DNA of 64,000 bases, taken from Veronia pacifica. Its GTDB lineage: Bacteria; Pseudomonadota; Gammaproteobacteria; Enterobacterales; Vibrionaceae. Of this stretch, positions 59,037-64,000 are shown piece after piece (within the stretch, counting starts at the first letter, position 1; every line of letters starts with the position of its first letter). The stretch lies in NCBI RefSeq assembly GCF_001707825.1, contig NZ_LYBM01000009.1, positions 57,104-121,103 on the forward strand, given 5' to 3'. The position numbers were made by a program, and so were the translations under genes. Under the pieces are notes generated by a model. The model saw nothing but the letters and a program-made list of their open reading frames with translations. It was not told the DNA's origin and searched no databases.

Positions 59037-59179
59037 TAGAAGATAAAACTTCAAAAAGCAGTGGCAAGATTTAAGACTCTACTTTTATGCGTTAGTTCCA
59101 CTAATTGACAAATTTTTTTGCTGACTTTCTCAAAGCTGTAACTAAGAGGATAAATCTCAGAACCTCAGTGGGTTGTTAG

Positions 59180-59191
59180 AAACACATGTTT
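59180..59191. promoter_or_regulatory. PsrA-type operator 1
   Basis: AAACACATGTTT, i.e. AAAC-N4-GTTT, the half-site pattern known for PsrA. The identical 12-mer recurs 82 bp downstream, nearer psrA. Confidence 0.6.
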
Positions 59192-59261
59192 GAAATGTTG
59201 CAAAAATCACCTTTTTTCATGCTCAATTTACTTGTCATTAACTGTGCGCAGGGGTAGAGTT

Positions 59262-59273
59262 AAACACATGTTT
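59262..59273. promoter_or_regulatory. PsrA-type operator 2
   Basis: Second AAACACATGTTT, extended to TTAAAC-ACAT-GTTTAA (59260-59275), ending 17 bp before the psrA start codon. A repressor bound here would block psrA-fadE expression. Confidence 0.65.
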
Positions 59274-59290
59274 AATACGGGTGAATGAAA

Positions 59291-59962
59291 ATGGCAAACA
59301 AAAGTGAGACCAAAGCGAAAATCCTTAACGCGGCGGAGCAACTCTTTGCTGAGCACGGCTTCAAGGACACCTCATTGAGAACAATTACAGGTAAGGCCGG
59401 AGTAAACCTCGCGTCGGTGAATTATCACTTTGGCGATAAAAAATCTTTAGTCAGAGCGGTACTCGGGCGTTACCTGGAACAATTTATGCCAAGACTCGAA
59501 GCAGAGCTGGAAGCTTTGTTAGAGAAACCTAGCTTCACGATGGAGCAAGTATTTGCTTCGGGCAAACAGCCGCTTCTTGAACTGGACAATTTCCGAAAGC
59601 ACGGTGCATCGACTTTCATGCTTCTTGTTGGCCGTGGCTATACCGATGTTCAAGGACACCTGCGGTGGTTTATCACAACCCGATATAGCAAAGTGCTATC
59701 CCTGCTTACTGAAGCCGTATTGCGTGCTAATCCAAACCTAACTGCAGAGTTAGTGTTCTGGCGCCTACACTTCACATTAGGAACGGTCATTTTCACCATG
59801 GCATCCAGTATTGCCCTGCGTGAAATTGCAGAAAACGATTTTCACAAAAAGGTCTCGACAGAAGACGTTGCTAACCAGCTGATTCCATTTATGGCAGCGG
59901 GTGTCGATGCTCCTGTTGAAAGAGAAATTGAATTACTGCCAAAAGAAGCAATGGGCGGTTAA
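59291..59962 (+). CDS. psrA: TetR family fatty-acid regulator PsrA
   Basis: 223-residue TetR regulator that represses fatty-acid degradation genes until relieved by long-chain fatty acids or acyl-CoA (known for Pseudomonas and Shewanella). The N-terminal helix-turn-helix is KAKILNAAEQLFAEHGFKDTSLRTITGKAGVNLASVNYHFGDKKSLV; the rest is the helical ligand domain. ATG 59291 has GGGTGA six bases upstream; ATG 59285 touches that site. It lies 37 bp upstream of fadE on the same strand, with two matching palindromes in its promoter. Confidence 0.87.
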   Translation: MANKSETKAKILNAAEQLFAEHGFKDTSLRTITGKAGVNLASVNYHFGDKKSLVRAVLGRYLEQFMPRLEAELEALLEKPSFTMEQVFASGKQPLLELDNFRKHGASTFMLLVGRGYTDVQGHLRWFITTRYSKVLSLLTEAVLRANPNLTAELVFWRLHFTLGTVIFTMASSIALREIAENDFHKKVSTEDVANQLIPFMAAGVDAPVEREIELLPKEAMGG

Positions 59963-59999
59963 ACCTATACTTATAATGATGTAAAAAGGACCTGAAATC

Positions 60000-62294
60000 A
60001 TGAGCTCTCAAACTTCGCTAAGAAGACGTTACGTCAGTGACCCCGCATTTAAGTTTTTCAAGAAAGTTCTGCCACCGCTTTCCGCTACAGAAAGGGAAGC
60101 TATGGAGGCAGGCAGTGTATGGTGGGACGGTGAATTGTTTGCTGGTAATCCCGACTGGTCAAAACTTCACAACTACCCGAAGCCTGTGCTGACACAGGAA
60201 GAACAAGCATTCGTTGATAATCAGCTGGAAGAGCTGCTTGCAATGCTGGATGATTTTGACATTGTTCAGCAGCGTAAAGACTTGCCTCCTGAAGTTTGGG
60301 ACTTCCTGAAGAAAGAGAAGTTTTTCTCATTGATCATTCCTAAATCGTTCGGCGGTTTAGAGTTCTCAGCACACGCCAACTCAACAATCGTAAGCCGCAT
60401 TGCAACGCGAAGCCTGAGTGCTGCAGTGTGCGTTATGGTGCCAAACTCTCTAGGTCCGGGTGAGCTGCTGACTCACTATGGTACGAAAGAGCAGAAAGAT
60501 TATTGGTTACCACGTCTTGCAAACGGACAAGACGTACCATGTTTCGCACTGACAGGTCCTGAAGCAGGGTCAGATGCAGGCAGCATTCCCGATCAGGGTA
60601 TTGTTTGCATGGGCGAGCATGATGGAAAAGAAGTATTGGGTATCAGCCTGACATGGGATAAGCGCTACATCACGCTGGCACCTGTAGCGACTGTACTTGG
60701 TCTGGCCTTCAAACTAAAAGATCCAGAGGGCCTGTTGGGCGGTAAGAAAGAGCTCGGCATTACCTGTGCCCTGATCCCAGCAGATCACAAAGGCGTTCAG
60801 ATTGGTGATCGTCACAACCCGGTCAATCTCGCGTTTATGAACGGTACTACCCGAGGCAAGAACGTATTCATTCCAATGGAATGGGTTATCGGTGGTCAGG
60901 ATTACGTGGGCAGAGGCTGGCGTATGCTGGTGGAATGTCTGTCAGCGGGTCGTGGTATTTCACTCCCGGCACTGGGTACAGCAGTAGGCCACTTAACAGC
61001 GCGTACGACGGGTGCATACTCTTACGTTCGTAAGCAGTTTGGCATGAATATCGGTAAATTCGAGGGTGTGGGTGAATCACTTGGTCGTATCGGCGGCTTC
61101 ACTTATATGCTTGAAGCGTCACGCACACTGACAACGACCTCGCTGGACATGGGTGAGAAACCGGGGATCGTCACTGCTATTGCCAAGTACCACATGACAG
61201 AATTAGCCCGTACCATCCTGAACGACTCTATGGACGTTCACGCCGGACGTGCCATCCAGCTCGGTCCAATGAACTACATCGGTCACCACTACTTTGGTAT
61301 GCCAGTAGCAATCACGGTTGAGGGTGCCAACATTCTTACCCGTAACCTGATGATCTTTGGTCAGGGCGCGACACGCTGTCATCCATACGTACTGGCAGAA
61401 ATGGAAGCAGCGGCAGAGCAGGATCAGGAAAAAGCTGCAGAAGACTTCGATAAGCTGTTGATGAAACACATCAACTTTGCGGTGAAGAATAGCTTCGGCT
61501 CGCTCCTGAACGCTTTCTCAGGGTCACGTTTCAACAGCTCACCAGTGAGCGGCGAAACCGCTGATTACTACCGTCAGCTTTCTCGTATGAGTCGTGCACT
61601 GGCAGTAACCACTGACGTTGCTATGTTGGCATTGGGTGGTGAACTCAAGCGTCGTGAAATGCTGTCGGCAAGACTGGGTGACGTGCTTAGCCACCTTTAC
61701 ATGGCCTCTGCAACGCTGAAGCGTTACGAAGACGACGGTCGCCAAGAAAGTGATCTGCCGTTTGTTCATTACGCTGTCCAGTATTGTCTGGCCAAGTGTG
61801 CTGAAGCGTTCGACGGTGCTTTCAACAACTTCCCGCGTAAATATGTGGGTGGAAGCCTGCGAGCACTGCTATTCCCTCTGGGAATGCACTACGATGCACC
61901 GGGTGACAAACTGGCAACGCAAATTGCAGAGCTGCTGATGACTCCGGGAGCACACCGCGATCGTCTTACTCACCTTTGCTACATCGGTGATAAAGAGTCG
62001 GATCCTGTGGCTATCATGGAACGCGCATTCATGGCGATGCAAAGCATCCGTCCAATCGAGAAGAAGATGATTGTTGCGGCCAAAGAAGGCAAAGTGCCTG
62101 CTAAAGGTCCACTGGCTGACAGACTGGCTCTGGCTATCGAGCAGAACATTATTTCTGAAGCGGAAGCAGAGCAGGTAAGAAAAGCCGATGCACTGCGCTC
62201 ACACGCTGTTCAGGTGGATGACTTTAACCCATCATGGTTCAGCGCCAATGCAAACGGTCAGGAAACTGTCGCGAGCAAAGGTAAAGCCGCCTAA
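60000..62294 (+). CDS. fadE: Acyl-CoA dehydrogenase FadE
   Basis: 764-residue acyl-CoA dehydrogenase of the FadE type with the extra C-terminal DUF1974 domain, catalysing the first step of beta-oxidation. FAD- and substrate-binding regions include [31 protein letters not shown] and the [29 protein letters not shown] segment, which includes the likely catalytic glutamate. It lacks the N-terminal hydrophobic extension of the 814-residue E. coli protein. Probably co-transcribed with psrA, and ended by a good terminator. Confidence 0.93.
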   Translation: MSSQTSLRRRYVSDPAFKFFKKVLPPLSATEREAMEAGSVWWDGELFAGNPDWSKLHNYPKPVLTQEEQAFVDNQLEELLAMLDDFDIVQQRKDLPPEVWDFLKKEKFFSLIIPKSFGGLEFSAHANSTIVSRIATRSLSAAVCVMVPNSLGPGELLTHYGTKEQKDYWLPRLANGQDVPCFALTGPEAGSDAGSIPDQGIVCMGEHDGKEVLGISLTWDKRYITLAPVATVLGLAFKLKDPEGLLGGKKELGITCALIPADHKGVQIGDRHNPVNLAFMNGTTRGKNVFIPMEWVIGGQDYVGRGWRMLVECLSAGRGISLPALGTAVGHLTARTTGAYSYVRKQFGMNIGKFEGVGESLGRIGGFTYMLEASRTLTTTSLDMGEKPGIVTAIAKYHMTELARTILNDSMDVHAGRAIQLGPMNYIGHHYFGMPVAITVEGANILTRNLMIFGQGATRCHPYVLAEMEAAAEQDQEKAAEDFDKLLMKHINFAVKNSFGSLLNAFSGSRFNSSPVSGETADYYRQLSRMSRALAVTTDVAMLALGGELKRREMLSARLGDVLSHLYMASATLKRYEDDGRQESDLPFVHYAVQYCLAKCAEAFDGAFNNFPRKYVGGSLRALLFPLGMHYDAPGDKLATQIAELLMTPGAHRDRLTHLCYIGDKESDPVAIMERAFMAMQSIRPIEKKMIVAAKEGKVPAKGPLADRLALAIEQNIISEAEAEQVRKADALRSHAVQVDDFNPSWFSANANGQETVASKGKAA

Positions 62295-62324
62295 TATTCT
62301 GATAGATTCGTCTACAAAAACAAC

Positions 62325-62354
62325 AAAGCGTCGCAATTTGCGGCGCTTTTTCTA
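62325..62354 (+). terminator. Terminator after fadE
   Basis: Eleven-pair hairpin AAAGCGTCGCA / TGCGGCGCTTT with a three-base loop and T-rich tail, 30 bp past the stop. Confidence 0.88.
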
Positions 62355-62460
62355 TTCACACCTCCAACCACTTGTCAGATTGGCGCAGAATCAACAAAAA
62401 AAAGTACCAAAAAGAAATGAAATATTTATCCTAAGTCCAGTTTTGAAAGGAAAGTTGAAT

Positions 62461-63663
62461 ATGATCATCAAACCAAAAATTCGTGGATTTATCTGTACTA
62501 CCACGCATCCAACTGGCTGTGAAGCAAATGTCAAAGAGCAAATCGAGTATGTAAAATCTCAGGGTCCAATTGCTAACGCACCGAAGCGTGTGCTGGTTAT
62601 TGGTTCATCAACAGGCTACGGTCTGGCATCTCGCATTTCTGCAGCCTTTGGTGGCGGTGCAGCGACCATCGGCGTTTTCCTCGAAAAGCCGGGCACAGAG
62701 AAAAAGCCGGGTGCAGCGGGCTGGTACAATACAGCGGCATTTGACAAATTTGCCAAAGAAGAAGGTCTCTACAGCAAGAGCCTGAATGGTGATGCCTTCT
62801 CTAACGAAGCCAAGCAAAAAACCATTGATTTAATAAAAGCTGATCTTGGACAGATTGACCTGGTGGTTTACTCGCTGGCGTCGCCTGTGCGTAAACTGCC
62901 ATCAACGGGTGAACTGGTTCGCTCATGTCTCAAGCCAATTGGCGAGACCTATCACGCTACTGCAGTCGATACCAACAAAGACCAGATCATTGAAGCGTCT
63001 GTAGAGCCTGCCACTGAAGAAGAAATTCAGAATACAGTGACAGTAATGGGCGGCGAAGATTGGGAACTGTGGATCAATGCACTTAATGATGCTGGCGTGC
63101 TTGCCGAAGGCGCAAAAACGGTCGCCTACAGCTACATCGGCACAGAGCTGACCTGGCCTATTTACTGGCATGGAGCACTGGGCAAAGCCAAAATGGATTT
63201 GGACCGAGCAGCACAGGCGTTAAATGAAACCCTTTCAGCGAAGGGCGGTACAGCAAATGTGGCCGTGCTGAAGAGCGTGATCACTCAGGCAAGCTCTGCA
63301 ATCCCAGTTATGCCTCTATACATTGCAATGGTATTTAAGAAGATGCGTGAAGAAGGCCTGCACGAAGGGTGCATCGAGCAAATCTACCGTATGCTTAGCC
63401 AACGCCTGTACAAAGAGGATGGCACGGCAGCTGAAGTAGACAGCGAAAATCGCCTGCGTCTTGATGACTGGGAGCTGCGTGAAGACATTCAGCAACACTG
63501 CCGAGAGCTGTGGCCGCAAATTACCACAGAAAATCTCGCTGAACTGACTGACTACCGCGAGTACAAAGAAGAGTTCATGAAGCTGTTCGGATTCTGCAGT
63601 GATGCTGTTGATTACGAAGCGGATGTTAATACGGTTGTCGAGTTTGATGTAGAAAATATCTAG
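62461..63663 (+). CDS. fabV: Enoyl-[acyl-carrier-protein] reductase FabV
   Basis: NADH-dependent enoyl-ACP reductase of type II fatty-acid synthesis, the triclosan-tolerant form first known from Vibrio cholerae. 400 residues; ATG 62461 ([20 protein letters not shown]) has AAGGAAA upstream, and the longer open frame before it is not coding. Catalytic Tyr235 and Lys244 form the Y-x8-K motif in [14 protein letters not shown]; the cofactor region is [16 protein letters not shown]. It follows fadE but has its own region between terminators, so it is probably expressed separately. Confidence 0.97.
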   Translation: MIIKPKIRGFICTTTHPTGCEANVKEQIEYVKSQGPIANAPKRVLVIGSSTGYGLASRISAAFGGGAATIGVFLEKPGTEKKPGAAGWYNTAAFDKFAKEEGLYSKSLNGDAFSNEAKQKTIDLIKADLGQIDLVVYSLASPVRKLPSTGELVRSCLKPIGETYHATAVDTNKDQIIEASVEPATEEEIQNTVTVMGGEDWELWINALNDAGVLAEGAKTVAYSYIGTELTWPIYWHGALGKAKMDLDRAAQALNETLSAKGGTANVAVLKSVITQASSAIPVMPLYIAMVFKKMREEGLHEGCIEQIYRMLSQRLYKEDGTAAEVDSENRLRLDDWELREDIQQHCRELWPQITTENLAELTDYREYKEEFMKLFGFCSDAVDYEADVNTVVEFDVENI

Positions 63664-63682
63664 TCTGACCGCTTTAATAATG

Positions 63683-63719
63683 AAAAAGCCGACGTTAAAT
63701 GTCGGTTTTTTTGTTTTTT
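63683..63719 (+). terminator. Terminator after fabV
   Basis: CCGAC / GTCGG stem with flanking A5 and T7-G-T6 runs, 25 bp after the stop. Confidence 0.82.
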
Positions 63720-63847
63720 GGAGAAAGATAAAAGGTGCGAAACGAAAGATCTCACTGAAAAAACGGTGAAAAACGTTCCAATATGGCTGATTTATATCAC
63801 ATTTGCTCGAAAAGAAAGCAAACGAACCAAAAGCCATGAATTAATAC

Positions 63848-63875
63848 GTGACACACCGAAAAACTTATGTAGAAT
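63848..63875 (+). promoter_or_regulatory. tRNA-Cys promoter
   Basis: GTGACA, 16 bp, then TAGAAT; transcription would start near 63882, about 27 bp before the mature tRNA 5' end. Confidence 0.5.
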
Positions 63876-63908
63876 GCAATCTCACTAAGACGAGAGGTGA
63901 AGCGAAAA

Positions 63909-63982
63909 GGCGCGTTGGCAGAGTGGCTATGCAGCGGATTGCAAATCCGTGGACCTCGGTTCGACTCCGGGACGCGCCTCCA
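63909..63982 (+). tRNA. tRNA-Cys(GCA)
   Basis: 74-nt tRNA with seven-pair acceptor stem GGCGCGT / ACGCGCC, anticodon stem CGGAT / ATCCG around TTGCAAA with anticodon GCA at 63941-63943, T loop TTCGACT and encoded TCCA end. It closely resembles E. coli tRNA-Cys. No terminator follows within the window, so it may be the first of a tRNA cluster. Confidence 0.97.
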
Positions 63983-64000
63983 ATTTCTCGATAAGTATGC

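Larger units (their letters stand above)
58655..59290. other. Structured 0.6-kb intergenic region between hydrolase and psrA
   Basis: No convincing gene. It holds two minus-strand terminator-like hairpins (58741-58772 and 59003-59036), a further hairpin at 58783-58805, and the two PsrA-type palindromes before psrA. A leftward 60-codon frame (58739-58921) covers the first structured part but has an odd Cys/Phe-rich product. Confidence 0.5.

Noticed and set aside
62368..62386. FadR-like site in the fabV leader (CTTGTCAGATTGG)
   Set aside because: Only the GTC-N-GA core agrees; the arms of the FadR palindrome do not.
63316..63837. Leftward 173-codon frame opposite the fabV 3' end
   Set aside because: It is antisense to the strongly conserved FabV sequence and runs through its terminator; no family features.
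1..64000. CRISPR arrays, insertion sequences, prophage, integron attC sites, defence or toxin-antitoxin modules
   Set aside because: No regularly spaced repeats, transposase, integrase or recognised defence proteins were seen.

Overview
The window is ordinary chromosomal DNA of a marine gammaproteobacterium, almost certainly a member of the Vibrionaceae. I infer the Grimontia/Enterovibrio/Photobacterium side of the family, but that placement is not proven. The evidence is the gene order (udk-dcd-asmA, nrdA-nrdB-yfaE, ubiG|gyrA, cmk-rpsA-ihfB-lapAB-pyrF, sapABCDF|pspF|pspABC-ycjX-ycjF-tyrR, psrA-fadE-fabV), the use of FabV as enoyl-ACP reductase, and protein sequences that read as close relatives of Vibrio and E. 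coli core proteins.

Layout. 1-8 kb: the 3' part of apbC/mrp, then uridine kinase, dCTP deaminase, AsmA, a YdjM-type membrane protein, cobalamin adenosyltransferase, a low-molecular-weight tyrosine phosphatase and a CysB-type LysR regulator. 8-14.8 kb is the most accessory-looking part: a periplasmic solute-binding protein paired with a chemoreceptor, an unknown membrane-anchored protein, and a methyltransferase overlapping a TauE/SafE transporter. 14.9-26.4 kb: the aromatic amino-acid permease tyrP with two TyrR-box-like sites, a CinA-like protein, the class Ia ribonucleotide reductase operon with two NrdR boxes, a MupP/Gph-like phosphatase, ubiG and gyrA. 26.5-35 kb: serC and aroA, adjacent in enteric bacteria, are here separated by three genes on the opposite strand: a BCCT transporter, an M16 peptidase and a metallo-beta-lactamase-fold gene. 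Two of these three carry apparent single-base frameshifts.

35-40.3 kb: cmk, rpsA, ihfB, lapA, lapB, pyrF. 40.4-50.8 kb: the sap peptide transporter, then pspF divergent from pspABC with a readable sigma-54 promoter and a candidate PspF activator site, then ycjX-ycjF. 51-58.7 kb: tyrR, ogt, rimJ, pykA, hexR, a YeeZ-like protein and an HSL-family hydrolase. 58.7-59.3 kb: a 0.6-kb structured non-coding stretch. 59.3-64 kb: psrA with two identical operator-like palindromes, fadE, fabV and tRNA-Cys.

Several regulators sit close to plausible targets: TyrR near tyrP, PspF beside psp, PsrA beside fadE, HexR beside pykA. I found no CRISPR array, prophage, insertion sequence or defence island, and no clearly new multi-gene system. 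The best leads are the A7 slippery sequence inside the metallo-hydrolase gene, the orphan binding-protein/chemoreceptor pair with its 9-9-9 inverted repeat, the altered Walker B of TyrR, and the structured minus-strand locus near 58.8 kb.
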